Below, in pieces: positions 10,511 to 24,336 of a stretch of 64,000 bases of DNA. This stretch comes from Rachycentron canadum (lineage: Eukaryota; Chordata; Actinopteri; Carangiformes; Rachycentridae), in assembly GCA_038496675.1 (NCBI GenBank), contig CM076671.1, forward strand, positions 11,604,965 through 11,668,964. Direction: 5' to 3'. A program made the translations under genes and the position numbers. Numbering within the stretch: position 1 is the first letter of the stretch; every line of letters starts with the position of its first letter. Under the pieces are notes generated by a model, which saw nothing but the letters and a program-made list of their open reading frames with translations, searched no databases and had not been told where the DNA came from.

Positions 10511-13500
10511 ATATCGTTTGTCTTGTTCTTCATTCAGACATGTCAGAGGTTAAGTGTTTCAGTGAGTAAATATTATTATTCATCAGTCCATCTCTCAATC
10601 GCTTCCTGTAGAAGGAGGAGTGTTGATCGCTTCAATAATTCAACAACAAAACTTTTGTCTTTGAAGCCACGGTCCTGCCCCCCTTTGCCGACAACGCGCT
10701 TTCCTCAAGCCTTTCTTGTTGAATGTCAGACTGAGGCAAACGCACTTAAGACGCTGCACGACCTCTTTGAAATAACTTCCCCTGACCTCGTCTTACCTCG
10801 CCAACAAGAGCAGGCTTGACATAATGTAAATCCTCTCTCAGAGGCTGATGAAAAAGGAGGCTAACAGGAGGGGAAAAGGCGAGACGCGTGCAGAGCGGCC
10901 GCTGCTGCTGCAGTTAGCCTGTGTGTACTTCAATATTAGCTCTGACAGAGCGGCCCAGAGGACGCAGCTGCTGAAACCACATAAAACAAAGCAGCTGAGA
11001 GGAGCGAGAGGTTCCGGGGACGCAGCGCTGAGCATTAGTGAGAGGAACAAATGATTTTAGTCTGTCAGGGAATTCAGCCGAGGACACGTTTGATCTGGAG
11101 TTTGTGATTGCTTTTGCCACTGGAATTCCTTATTCTCTCTGAGATGTGAAGCGGGAGAGAAAATAGCCTCGGGCTGTGAAAACCAACCAGGACCCGAACA
11201 AGAGGTGGAGATAAGACTTGCCGAGATCACGCATTACCAGCACCTTCATTTATTGATGGAGATAACTGAGCGAGAAAGATGAAAGGCGGGTTTCAGCACC
11301 CCACCAACAAATTCATGGATTATAATAGTCATTATCATTTGTTATAAAGAACAGACTTCAGTCATGAAAATGTGATGTGTGTTCCCTCAAATGGGATGAT
11401 GGTGGAGGAACAGACTACATTTTTTCATTTCTACTGTGAGGATTAAATTCATATTAGCTTTTTAATTCGTGCCTTCAGCATTTTTTATTATAATAAAGTA
11501 ACAACCAAGAAGAGCAGAAGTCAGATGTTGACAACAACCTGATTTGAGGACCAAACTTTTGACTTTGAAGCTGTGTTTGATTCTGTCTATCACTCCATCA
11601 CCGTGGCACTGATTTTAGATTTACTGCTTCTGTTCACATCATGAGATTAGACAAGAAGATTTATGGCAATAATCAAAACATTTATTCAACATACCTCCTC
11701 CTGCAGACGTACGTGAGGCCATGTGCTCATGTGGAGACGCTGGAGGTCTGAAGTAAACAGAGAGAAAGAGCCGTCAGAAAAGAGATAATGTACCAAATGA
11801 GAGAAATAGCAGAGAACACCAGAAATCTTGTTTTAAGGCTTTACTTTAAATACAGCGTTAATATTGACCCTTCATTAAATGACAACTGAATTCCCAGATC
11901 CTCGCTTCAACGTCAGATATTTGCATGAATACAAAATGAAAGGACTTCTGTAAAGTAAAGGAGGACTCAGCTAAGAGTCGTCTCCAGTGAGCGCTGGAGG
12001 CTGGTGGAGGTTTAACAGCCTGAGCTGATGGCGGGGCAGTAAACAGGCCTGTCTGCTGGGAGTTTCAAGGGCTTCAGAGAAATGTGTTTTACAGCGAGTG
12101 CTGGGTTCTCCGGCGTCTCTGGGGCTCAGAGTCAGAGCGTCTCTTTATGAACGACACACACACCTAAAGCTTAAAATCACCTGAAATTCACTTCACATTT
12201 TTTGGCAGCACAGGGCCCATCATTGACCAGGGCCACTGTCACGTTCCCGTCCATTTTAACCTGCCTGTGGCCTATTGGCTGTGCAGCAGTAGAAGAAGAA
12301 GAGAGGCAGGAACAGCTGAAGCTGGAGGATCCATCAATAGGTGGAGGTTCCCTCCAAAACGAGACACAGCAGCCCTGTTACATACTCACTCTTTAACTGA
12401 GACTCATTCTGAGTAGCTATATGTCAAAAATACCATTTTATCTTCCTGGAAGAATATTTCCACAATTTCACATTTGGAGGCACATGATCATATCTAATGG
12501 ACATATAACTCCCATTAATACAGCTCTTGACCTTGTCTTGTGGGTTGTAGCAGCTACTGAACAACAGGAAAAACAAAGAAAAACCAGGAACCTCAATTAC
12601 ATTTCCCAAACTGCTCCTCATTCTCTGAGAGGCTGAAATGAATCAGTTTCTCCCCCTTTAACCTTCTAATCCAACAACATTGGTGGAGGAGGAGGATGGA
12701 GGTAAATGGTCCTCTGCAGTTAAATTACAAGGTTAATGTCTGTGGGTTTCTCCACGTTCAAGCAGTGAAATCAGATCCCTGAACGACGAGCTCCATCCCA
12801 CACACATTCATTTCTCTCAAAAACAGAAAGGATCAGTATCAAACTGTGTAATCATAAATTATCTACAGTCAGACTGACGCTGAAGTGCGTTAGATATGAG
12901 GAATATCTGATCATACACACAAACTGACAGGTACGAAAAGGACTAAATCAAAAAGTCAAAGTCTGTATGAGCTCTAGAAATAAATCATTTTACCATTAGA
13001 GAACATTACACAGCTCATAGCTGAAGCAGACGCTTCAGGTTGAACCATCAGTAAAGAGGATTATTGATGAAAAGTCAAAGGCACAATACAAGTGGACATA
13101 ATAAGTTAATTATGACTGAATGTGAGGAGCGTGTGACACCTGAATCCTAAAGGCAGGACACTGAAGACTTTCTCCTAACTGTGAGATACTCTTTGTACTC
13201 TTCGATACGTCTTCAAGCAGGAATTCTGCACAGGAAACTAATGCTTCTTCTTCTGTGGTTGCTCGTTGAAGCGGGAGCCACCAGTGACACCACCCACCAG
13301 CACAGGAGTCAAAGAACTCATCACTCTGTGCGGTCAGACGCCAAGTCTCCATCGCTGAGACGATCGCCGTGACGATATGGAAAGTGACGAGCAGGCCAAC
13401 ATGTACGCTACCAGTCCGATCCCAGCCGTGCCAATCAAACCGGCAGACGCACTCTGACGTGAAGGAGACGCCGCTCCCCGCTCTGACCTCCACCACCCTC

Positions 13501-14164
13501 TTCCTTCCTCCCTCCTGATGACACCACATCACATTACTGCGTTATTATCATTGCACATGTGACAGTCTAACAAGGCTGCATCCCTCCTCCATCCCCGTGT
13601 CAGGGCAGATGATGGATAGTGCTCTGCAGTCACTGATGCCTCATTCATTTCTATTAGACTAAAATGTAAATTCCCCCCAGAGTTCAGCCTCTGCCTCCTG
13701 AAGCTGGAAGACAATATTAATTTATGAATCAATTTCAGAAGCTTGTGGTCAAACTGGCAGCTGAGTCTGTCTGTCTCTATTTGTATCTGCCTACAGATGA
13801 TTCCACGTCAGAAACACAGTCCTGAATATGAGCACAGAGCATCTATTCACACAAAGGCAAACCAAACACAGAGACAACACAGCAGCCCTACAGGCCTCTT
13901 TTACAGCCTGCGAAACAATAAGTGTTGGTCATTCAACAACTTTTCCAACTCAGCCAAGTGTTTCATGTGCAAACAGAAAATGTGCAAAAAAACACACTTC
14001 ATGAAATCTGTCCAGTGTTAAACTGACATCACCAGGACTCAAAACAGGTCCACATAAATAAATAACAAAAACTGCAACAACCACGACACAACAAAGCAGT
14101 AACTGCACAGAGCCTGTTTACCTGCATGATGCTACAGGAGAGCTGTTTGGATCAAGTGGCTGAC

Positions 14165-14316
14165 GTGAGCCATGTGAGCCATGTAAGACATGTAAGACAT
14201 GTGAGACATGTACGACAAGACATGTGAGACATGTACGACATGTACGACAAGACATGTAAGACATGTAAGACAAGACATGTAAGACATGTACGACATGTAC
14301 GACATGTACGACATGG
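14165..14316. repeat. Nine-base minisatellite, unit near GACATGTAC/GACATGTAA
   Basis: Some 15 degenerate 9-bp units. Because the unit is a multiple of three, all frames stay open and give MSY-, VHV- and CRT-like repeated tripeptides. These are not taken as a gene. Confidence 0.93.
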
Positions 14317-17300
14317 GACCTCACAGATGTTGTGCAGACATGCATGCAACGCGCTGCAGACAGAAACCCTCTGTAAAAAGGTGCTGCAGGCCTCTTTTAC
14401 ATTTAAACGCCATTTTAAAAGTATGACTTAAACTTGACTGCAGTCTGCAGTCAAGGTCATCGTGAGGGACAGTGTCCCCTCTGGACACATGCTCACCTCC
14501 TCCAGCTGGGCTGAGGCTGACAACAGGGCAGCTAATAAATGTTAGCTAACAGTAAAACGTAAACAAGGCCTTTTTATCAACTTATCAACATCCAGAAATA
14601 CCACATTCATGTCATGTCACTGCCACAATAATATATTATATATTACTTACACATTATTACACATTATTATACATATAAACACATTATAAACAGTGTTGTC
14701 CACAGGTGTCACAGCTGATGTTAGCATGTTGTTTTGAGGTGGGCTAAGCTAGCAGGCTAATTCAAACCACTCAGAGAAAACACCCACCTGCGTCTGGGAC
14801 ACACTGGAGACACACTGGAGACACACTGTCGCCCTCTCTTTTACTTCTGTGCTTTGTTTTCGTTTTTCCAACTCTAATTCAATTATTCAGGGGCTGAAAC
14901 GTGGCGCCAAACCGGCTCCTGTCGCTGTTAGCAAGTTCCGCAACGCTCGCGCTCCTCCGCCTGTGTGAGGAAGGACTGAACCATTTCATGTAAATAACGG
15001 GGGTGTCCCGAGGCTCTCTGGAGCTTCCCCTTTGACTAAAAACGACTCTCAAGATTGTGAATGATTGAATGCTCTGACGATTAAAGGTTAATGATTATAT
15101 TAAGAATTAAATAATGGAAGAGTTTAATAATTTTAGGGGCCTTAGAATCGCCCCAGGCCCTCACTCATTATGGCGCATGTGTGTTCAGCTAATGCTAACC
15201 TGCTGAAGATACAAATAGTTTGTACATGTGTATAATGAGTTAAAGGGGAAATAAAAAGGATTCTATCTATTTAAACTATATAAAACATCATGATGAGACA
15301 GACCACGCTGTCATATTCTGTAGTTATCAAGATTTCTCAGAGAAAAGAAAGACAATCAACACCGTCACATGCAGCTTTTGGCTGTAAAACACTTTCTGAG
15401 GCGACTTCCTGTATCAGACCTGAGCGTGTGTGACGTCGGGGTTAGGGTTAGACGTTTTTTTCATGGGTGGCCCCTGTGGGATAAATGTATTATTAAGCTG
15501 CAGCTCCTCTCATTTCAATAGGGCCACCTCCCTGCCAGGAGCGAGCGCTGGGGCCCCTGTGTCAGCGCCTGCTTAATATTAATTAAGGCCCTCTGAATAA
15601 TCTTCATCCTCAGAAACTGAGGTCAACACTGCAATAAGGTGTGAGAGGACAGAAACGCTGGTATGATCCTTTAACAAGCCGTTCAGCACTGACCCCTAAA
15701 ACTTTCATACTGCCGGAGGTGTGAGGCAACTTCACTGCTCTCCAGGCAGGTTTACATTTTCCTGAATGAAATGACACGTTGACCCGGTGGGGGGAAGGAT
15801 GGTCAGCGACTGTTGGCAGAGACGAGTCGGGGTGAGAAGTTATTTCTGAGGGTTTGAGGTCTGCAGCTCCTGGAGGAAATGATAACGATTTATAGAATAT
15901 TTCTTCTGAAGCTGGATGAACTGACCTGGCGATAAGACCCAGAGTGAAGTGGACCCAGAACACACCAGAGCACAGATCTGTTTACGATGAGGGTAAAGTG
16001 AAGTGTGTCTGTGTTAAAGGGATGTGTGTACCCTGTTTCTTGGTGATGACACCTGCAGTGCAGGAAGGAAGGCCCAGGTGAGCTTCACACCCTTTACAGA
16101 GACTCACCTGGCTCCTCCTGCCAGACTCTTTCTGCCATTTGTTGCCATGTTGGATTCAGCCTGTTGATCAAAATTGAATATTTTAGTTTTTTAGGTCTGT
16201 GCTGGCCGACGCTTGGTTGCAGCCTGAGACTTGTGTCATTTTTGGTACCGTGGGGTATTTTATCTGCCCCACACTGTAGTAAAAACTCTGATGTTGGTGC
16301 AGTTGGACCCGGCCTCAGGTGATGAATCCTGCTCTGTTGCATTAAAACCTTTTACCTTCTGACGACGACACAGAAAGAAGAAGAAGAAGAATGGTGTCAT
16401 TGAAGACGACAAACCTCTGCAGCTGTGATACAGTGGAGGTTTTGTTCAGCTGGCCAATCATCAGCGAGGCCTTCAGTGTCATGAACTAATACAACATCCA
16501 TATTCATGATATGTTCCTATGCAAAATAACATCTGTTTTCCAACAACGTGCCATCTGTTTGAGGGACTTTGTGATATTAACGGCTCATCACGGTGAAAAC
16601 ACAACAACACAGAGACCCTTTAAAAAACAATCGTGCTGTGATATCTCATGCAAACAGAGTCTCCACCTCCATTTATATGTAATCTCACACACACACACAC
16701 ACACATACACACCTGAGTGAGGAGATGTTGATTTACATGTCAGGCAGGAAGCTGCTGTTTCTGAACAGGCTGAGCTCCAATGTCCTGCTCATAAGGTGGG
16801 AATCAAACCTTTGACCTTTTAGACACAGGTGTGTGACCCTGAGGACACACTCCTCATATTTTACCTGCAGATTTCCTCTCACAACTTTATTTATCATATA
16901 TATAAATATATTATTTCTATTTAACAGGAGACATTTGTAGTTTTTCACCTTGTTTACTGAGCTGCTGTTTCTGTGGAAAGATGAACTCTAAAGGACAGTT
17001 TGTATCTATAGTCTCATCTTTTTGGTTGTAGACGTTACTTCTTCATTCCTGACCCTGGAAACGTCACAGCTGCTCTCAGGGTCCAACTGCCTGTGCTGAT
17101 GAAGACCTAAAGGATCAGCTGAAAGCTGAGTCTCGGGTGAAGAACGAGCTTTAGACTCAGGACGCACTCGCTCACCATCCTGATGAAGCAGATGTATATT
17201 AGATGAAATATAAACATTAGGACACGTGGATTTAAAACCTTAGAACTTATAAATAGATGTTTGCTGATATTATAATTCATTGAACTAATTATCAGGAGAC

Positions 17301-19088
17301 AAAAAGTTTCATGTAACTGCATCATTTTACTTTTCAGTCATTTATTTTGGAGGAGGAGGAGTGAGGGGGTTAAACTCTCCAGCTGACGGGGGTGTCAGGG
17401 TTTCAGGGGGAGTCACGGACCCCAGCAGCAGCAGCTGAGGGAGGTCACCACCACCACCTCGCGTCTCCACTCTCTGGAGCCTCTGAGGATGGAGGTCCTC
17501 ATTAAAACGTCCCGTCGCCGCGCCCTCTCCTCCTCATGGCCCGGTCCACCTTCTCAGAGGATTCACAGCACGAAACTGTCTGTGACACCAGGTCCATCCC
17601 AACCACCAACAACCTGCTCTTCATCATCTCCAGGCCTCTCTCCTGATTGGCTCATCCTACACCAACACAGCACATCTCAGGTAAACAGAGGAAGGTGGGG
17701 CACGGGTGGGTGGTTGTCATGGTTACTGATGGAATTGTAGCTTCCTTTGTCACCATGGTTACATCCACATCTTGTTTAGATTTGGGTAAAAACTAGCTCG
17801 TCCTGAACATCAGACGATCTACATCACCGCACTTGTCCCTCCCGCCACCATCGCCACGACCACTAGATGTCACCTAGCAACAAAACTCGACGACGGTCAA
17901 TCGATGACATCATTTAGATGCGACCTGTCCCACGGCAGCCTGAGGAACACCTGAACCTGGGCAGCGGCCATCTTTGAGCGCCGTGTGGTGCAGAGAAAAG
18001 AAGACCCAGAACAAAGCAGCTCTGTTTTCGCTGCCGTCCTCTCCCTCCATCACTGGCTCAGCAAGAAGCTGCACCATTATTTCATAGCCTGTGAAAACAC
18101 TGAGTAAATCTTAAGCATGAATCATAAATAGCTGCTTCTCTCCAGAGGCTTGTCAGAGGAGTTTAATCAGCGTGGAGAAAGTTGACACACCTTCAGTCTG
18201 AGCTGCAGGGCTGCAGGAGAACAGACCTGTGAAACATTCACCACCTGATGCAACGGTGATTTAAGTTGGTTAATGTTTTTCTCCCTGTGGTGAAAACGAG
18301 CTCACATCGCGCCAAAACCCTCCAAAGCCTGATTATTCTTCCTCCTATTTAAGACTCTCAGTTTATAAATCAACCTTTTCTCTTTGGAGGAGGGGTGGGG
18401 ATGGCTGAGGGTGGAGGTGGAGGAGGTGGTGGGGGGGTTGTTTTCTTTACAAGCTGGTTCAACAGGCGGGAAATGCAGCATCATTTTCCACTGCAATTAA
18501 GAGGGAGGCCCTGATGCTGGGGCAGGGCCGGTGCCAGCTCCGTGTTTGGCTCTGGCACCTTCCAGCCGGTTTCTGGAAAGACTTAACAGGCCCCGGCTGC
18601 AGGTCTTGGCTCCGGGTGTGGAGCTGGAGTTGCCCCCCCCCCCTGACGTAATCCTTTCAGAAACGGCTCTCCTCGCCTCTCTCAGCATAAAGGAAGCTTT
18701 GCTGTGATTATCAGTGCGGTTAATGACCCCGACGTGGAGCCAAAGTTAGCAGAGAACATCTAACAAGGCCCTGCGCCCCCCCGACCCCCCCAGCTCCACA
18801 TTACAGTCCATTTATGCAGAGCCGAGCTCGGCCTGTCAGCAGCTAATCATTACAAGGATGATCGATGGTGTTTATTTTCTGATGATGGAACGTAACCCCC
18901 CCGCCTGATGATAATTGTAATAAAAAGGACAGATCAAGCCGACAAAGTTATTAAATTATCAGACCATAATTTGCATTAATGGCGGCTGCAGAGATGCGAG
19001 GGGGGGCAGAGGCCCAGTGGAGGCCTGTCAGAGGAGTCCACCTTGAAAGACTCCATGTGCCCTTGACCCCCCACAGATCCTCCGACAT

Positions 19089-19135
<47 letters not shown>

Positions 19136-19243
19136 CACACACACGCACACACATGCACACGCACACACACGCACACACGCACACACATGCACACGCACGC
19201 ACACACACACACACACACACACATGCACACACACACACGCACA
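19089..19243. repeat. Compound (CA)n/(CG CA) microsatellite
   Basis: Long alternating purine-pyrimidine tract with interspersed GCAC and ATGC interruptions. Open frames on both strands here are artefacts of the repeat. Confidence 0.97.
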
Positions 19244-19837
19244 CTCTCAGGATTCACTAGATTTAAGTTTTTCTTTTACCTGTAAATAAAAAAGATATAA
19301 AATGAAAAACCTAAAACTTCAATATAATAAAAAGTGAATAAAACACGAAGAGGTTTAACGTCACTCGACTCAGAAGCTCAGACAGAGTCAATGTGGAACG
19401 AGCTGATGAGGGATAAAGACGACTTCAACCTGAAAGATGAGTCCGGAGTCATGTGGCTCTGGATTCGGGCTCCTCTGGGGCTCTACCACTTGTTAACACA
19501 TGTGTGTGACTGTGTGTCTGTGTGTTGTTTGTGTTTGAAGTTCTCAGAGAAACAGACACTCGGCTGTGAATTGGGGAAACGGGGAATTCTCCACATTCAT
19601 GTATTCCTCTGGTGCGATGGACTTAAAAGCAGCACGGCCCCATTAGCCGCTGCCCTCGTTCTTTCCTCTGCTCTTTATTTTCTTTTCCTCCTCTGGATCT
19701 TTTCCCTCCAGCTGGATCCAGACCAGAATACTCCTGCTCCCTCTGAGACCTGTTCAAACACAGGAAACACAGACAAGACGTCCTCCACTAATGAACATCA
19801 CTGGGCTCTGATGGTCCAAGGGTCCAACTGGGCTGCA

Positions 19838-19960
19838 GGTCTGAGGGGGGGTCTTTGACAGGGACTGGGACTGAGGGCTGCTGGACCATCAGGTCTGAGG
19901 GGGGGTCTCTGACAGGGACTGGGACTGAGGGCTGCTGGACCATCAGGTCTGGGGGGGGGT
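19838..19960. repeat. 54-bp tandem duplication
   Basis: Units start at 19838, 19892 and 19946 with GGTCTG followed by a G run. The first two are nearly identical and the third is partial. Confidence 0.92.
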
Positions 19961-20954
19961 CACTGAGATGGTTTTTGATTCTTAAAACCACAAATATATT
20001 TTATTTTCAAAATAAAACACCTGAGAAATTAAAATATGGAGCTTTAACTTCAATCTAAGATCCTAAATTTCCTAAAATAACAACAACGTTCACCTAAATT
20101 TGGGGCCAATGTGGACACAGAATATTTTCATGTGTTTGAATAAGAGCAGGATTAAATCAGATGTTTTCATTGTGTGAACATTATGAATAACTTTCTTTAT
20201 TCATTGGTGACGATGAGCAGCTTCATGTTTTATCAAAAGCTGGACCATAAGTCACAAGATGAATCTGACTCAGAGACTCAAATGTCCTGTGGTCTGGTCT
20301 GGACCAGACACAGTCTCTGTCCCAGCAGAGCCTTTGTTTTTCTCTCTGAAGTGAAGCTGTGAAGTTTGAGATGAGGATTTAAGGCCCAACATGAGCAGCC
20401 TCTCATCTCTGAAGCCTTTGTTGTGTTGTTAAACCCAGGAGCCTCGTGTGCAGAGAGGAATCACAAACTGTGGTGTTCAACAAAACAAACTCTTCAAACA
20501 CACAGAAAAACACAACACACTCGATTATCACAAGACGCGCTTCAGGCCTGATGTACAGTCAGAGGGGTTCGCTCCACTTCACCAGCCAATCAGGACGCAG
20601 AGAGGCCTGATGACCAGCTGATGAAGACCTGGGCCGTCCCTCCTCTTCCTCAGGTACTGGTTCAGTCTGAGGCGCCCTCTACTGGCACCGTGTGGAGCAA
20701 CGTTACTGTAGAGACACTGAACTCACCGGTTCTGTTCAGCTTCACTCAGTGATGATGTTACAGGAGCAGAAGCTCCAGAGAACCAGAGTTTTATTATTTC
20801 TGAGTCAACACTGACGAGACCTGATCATTTATATTGACTCCAGAAGCTTTTTCAGTTCTTTACATTGTTCACACGATGAAAATGTTTTTATGCTGCTTCT
20901 CTTTTTTACACATGAAAATATTCTCTGTCCACATTGTTGGTATTTATGAAATTT

Positions 20955-21031
20955 TAAGGTCCATATTTTATATTAAAGGCCCATAGTTTATATTGAAAGG
21001 CCATATTTTATATCAAAGGTCCATATTTTAA
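20955..21031. repeat. Short tandem repeat, about 22-bp unit
   Basis: Four degenerate copies around CCATATTTTATAT with AAGG spacers. Confidence 0.75.
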
Positions 21032-22544
21032 TTGTTTTATCTGAGATGTTCATCAGAAGATTTATTTGTGGTTTTAAGAACCAAAAAACATGGCGGGTCC
21101 AGGTGGGTGGGGCTTGGGGGCGTGGCTGAGGGCAGTGACTGTTTTGTTGTGACATCATAAAGTTCCAGAAGTCCTGAGGCTGGTTTTGAACCTGGAACAT
21201 CAGCCTCCGACTGTCTCTGAAAGAGCAGGATGAAAACAGTGAGCTGCTGCAGTGGCTCCTGCTCTGTTCGATAATCGTGATGAATAATGAAGATGTGAGT
21301 CGTCCTGGCAGCTCCTCCCTCCTGGGCCGACGCTCGGTGTCAACCTGACAGGTCTCAGCGCAGCTCGGGGACGAGGGGGGATGAAGTTGTCTCCATATTA
21401 AACAGGCAGATTAGACCCGTTAAATGGAGGGCAGCGCAGAGAGGTGCTGGACGTGGACCTCCGGGGTCTGCATCTCATCAGGTGAGCCCAGGCCCGAGCA
21501 GAGGGGCGGGGGGAGGGGAGTGTGGTCCGGCCTCTGGCCCGCCTCCACCGCACCTCACGTCTTCCTCATCCACAAACTGGAACTGACCCCGCACTTCTGC
21601 CAGCCTCCACCGCAGCTAAGCCCGGCCCTTCCCATCATGCACAGGGGCTGCAACGAGCTCCCATGAGCCTTGGCTCGCTCCCTGCCATCTGCCGTGATTT
21701 ATAGAAAACGGCCGATGATTTATGGGCCAGTCATCTCACAATGAAGTTGTTCTCTTTCATTTGCGCGACCTCCCGACCCAGCCGCCACTCCCAGCCAGGT
21801 TGGGGAAATGTGCGCTAATCATACACTATGAGGGCTTTTAACAGGAGGAGCTGGGCGGGTGGGGGTGGAGGGAGGGGAGGGCGCTGCAAACAGAGGGCCT
21901 GTAATGAAATTAATCTTCAACATCGTGTGCATACTGATGAGACGGGCCGGCCTCGGCGACGACACGCGGCCACCGCTGAGAGAGACGCTAACGAACCCGT
22001 TTCAAGGTCTGACGGTGGGAAGGACTCACCCACCGTCCCCACGCCCCGCTTTGATCTACGAATGAAACGCCCCATTAGGAGCCGGCCATGCGAGGGATGT
22101 GTTTAAAGATTTATACGGAGCTGGAGCCCAGTGTGTAAACCAAAGTGTGTGGCCCTGAAGACCCATCATCTGTAATCAGCAAGAAGGCCCCGTCAGATCA
22201 GACCTGGACCTGCTCAGACCTGGACCTGCTGAGACCTTCAGGTCTTCAGCTCCTGAACTTTCACATTTTAATGATGAAGTTTATATAATATAATATTTTA
22301 CAGGCTTCAGTCCAAACTTTCTTTTCCCTCCTTTTCCATGAATCGTCAGACGGCCCCTCACGCTGATGTGGCGGCCCTGTGGAGGGGCCTCACCCTCAGG
22401 TTGGGAAACACTGGACTGAACTGTTTATAAAATAGTTAAAGCCTCAAAACTCAGTATTTGGTTCAGTTTGTGAAATAAAGACATGAATGAATAAAGATTT
22501 CATTTTGAAGGATGTGAATCATAAACCATTTTTTAAATTAACTT

Positions 22545-22578
22545 GTCGTACGTTAATTATTAAACATTAACGTACGAC
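22545..22578. repeat. Perfect inverted repeat, 13-bp arms, 8-base loop
   Basis: Arms GTCGTACGTTAAT (22545-22557) and ATTAACGTACGAC (22566-22578) are exact reverse complements separated by TATTAAAC. The surrounding sequence is AT-rich. Possible remnant of a small inverted-repeat element or a DNA/RNA hairpin. Confidence 0.9.
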
Positions 22579-23108
22579 TGATTTTACAGTCATATTTATT
22601 CTAATTCATTGTTTTATGACATAAACCTGTTATTTTTTTTATTTTTGTTTCCTTGAATGAATAAAATGTTAATTATGATGATGTATTTATTTTCTGTGGA
22701 TCTGACTCACACAGGAAACCAGGCCTCGTGCTGTCACAGGTTCGATCTCCTCGTGCTGCTGACGTGTCCCCGAGCTGCGGAGACGTTGTTCAAACGAAAG
22801 AACTGACACATTCAGACACTGATCAATAAACTGATTCACTGATCAATGATCAATCATCACGTTCAGGTCTAATGAACCAGGACAGAGCAGAGAACCATCC
22901 TGGTCAACAGAGGTCTGAGGGCGCCGCCTGGTGGTGGTTTCAGTTTCTTCATCTGAAGGCCTGTTTTTTTTTTAATGCAGGTGCTCATGGGAAATGTAGT
23001 TTACAGCTGCAGGGACCAAGGAGGCTCCACAGTGGAGGAACAGAGTGAAGGACTCACCTCTCTCTGCACAGGCTGTTTCTGTTTGACTGCAGTGTTCACT
23101 CCGTAGAG

Positions 23109-23327
23109 GGGGTCAGGGTCAGGGCCAGGGCCAGTGCTGCAGGGTCAGGGTCAGGGCCAGGGCCAGTGCTGCAGGGTCAGGGCCAGGGTCAGTGCTGCAG
23201 GGTCAGGGTCAGGGCCAGGGCCAGTGCTGCAGGGTCAGGGCCAGGGTCAGGGTCAGGGTCAGTGCTGCAGGGTCAGTGCTGCAGGGTCAGTGCTGCAGGG
23301 CCAGGGTCAGGGTCAGGGTCAGGGCCA
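23109..23327. repeat. G-rich minisatellite (GGGTCA/GGGCCA with GTGCTGCA)
   Basis: About 220 bases of 6-bp GGGNCA units broken at intervals by GTGCTGCA. Regular G3N3 spacing on the + strand allows G-quadruplex formation. Confidence 0.93.
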
Positions 23328-23490
23328 TTTTCCTCTAAATGGACCATCATTTCAAAAATGAACATCATGTTGTATTGAAGACTTGAAACTAGAGACTGAG
23401 ACCATAAACTCATTAGGAAAACGTTTACTGAGCTAATAAATCAAGGAGAAGTAGGGACATTTTCCCATAGACTTCAATACAATCTGACTG
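23327..23490. mobile_element. Dispersed non-autonomous repeat, copy 1
   Basis: Shares an 86-base identical block (23404-23489) with 62189-62274. Its 5' half (ATGGACCATCAT ... TTGAAACTAGAGACTG) is shared with 57071-57145. It resembles a repeat I know from many teleost genomes. No coding capacity. Confidence 0.85.
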
Positions 23491-24099
23491 TGTGTGACCC
23501 AGTATAGACTCAGGCTCTGAGGGGACGACATGAGAGCAGGTAAAGTCTGGTTGTTTATTTCTATCACAGGAACCAAACATGTAAATATATACAGTCAAAC
23601 ACAGGAAATAAAGTGAGTATAAATACTGTGAAGCATGAAACGTCACTAACAACCTAAAAAACTGCAGCCATGCACTGTGAGTGGTTTCTATGGAAACAGC
23701 TGAAGCTTATTTACAGCATCTCTTCATTAGTGTGAGAGCAGAGGTTTGACTCCAGCTGTGAAGGATGAGGAGTTAGTCAGGACGAAGGCACAGGACCAGG
23801 ACACCACGGGACAGGGTCTGAGGTCTGATCCACATCAGACCTCCACACAGGGACGAACATCCTACGGCTCCTGTGACGCTCGCATGCAAACGGAGGTTCG
23901 AGGTTTACAGGCTGTCCAAAAACCTAAAGGGAAGAGGATCTGAGACCAGGTCAGTGGCACCGGTGGAGGACTCTGCTGGTCCTGCAGGAAACATTCAGTC
24001 CAGAGTCAAATTAAAGAGACGCAGGGTCAGGACACAGAGAGATAAGGCCTGGAAGTCTTCAAGGACAGCTTCCTTCACTGTCTGGTCCCAGTCCAGACC

Positions 24100-24336
24100 T
24101 TAGGACCTCAGGACCTCAGGACCCCAGGACCCCAGGACCCCAGGACCTCAGGACGCCAGGACCTCAAGACCCCAGGACCTCAGGACCCCAGGACCTCAGG
24201 ACCCCAAGACCCTAGGACCTCAAGACCCCAGGACCTCAAGACCCCAGGACCTCAGGACCCCAGGACCTCAGAACCCCAGGACCTCAAGACCTCACAACCC
24301 TAGAACTTCAGGACCCCAGGACCCCAGGACCCCAGG
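24100..24336. repeat. Eight-base minisatellite (AGGACCCC/AGGACCTC)
   Basis: Nearly 30 degenerate 8-bp units. Confidence 0.95.

Noticed and set aside
10049..10819. 256-codon + strand open frame after gli2
   Set aside because: No domain, biased AT-rich composition and position in the probable gli2 3' UTR; no splice or start context supporting a gene.
14118..14431. Repeated-tripeptide proteins (MSYMSY-type)
   Set aside because: Produced by a 9-bp minisatellite that keeps every frame open.
15437..15452. Telomere-like GGGTTAGGGTTAG
   Set aside because: Only two units; too short to be an interstitial telomere.
18951..19260. Cys/Val- and His/Thr-rich frames
   Set aside because: Artefacts of the CA/TG microsatellite.
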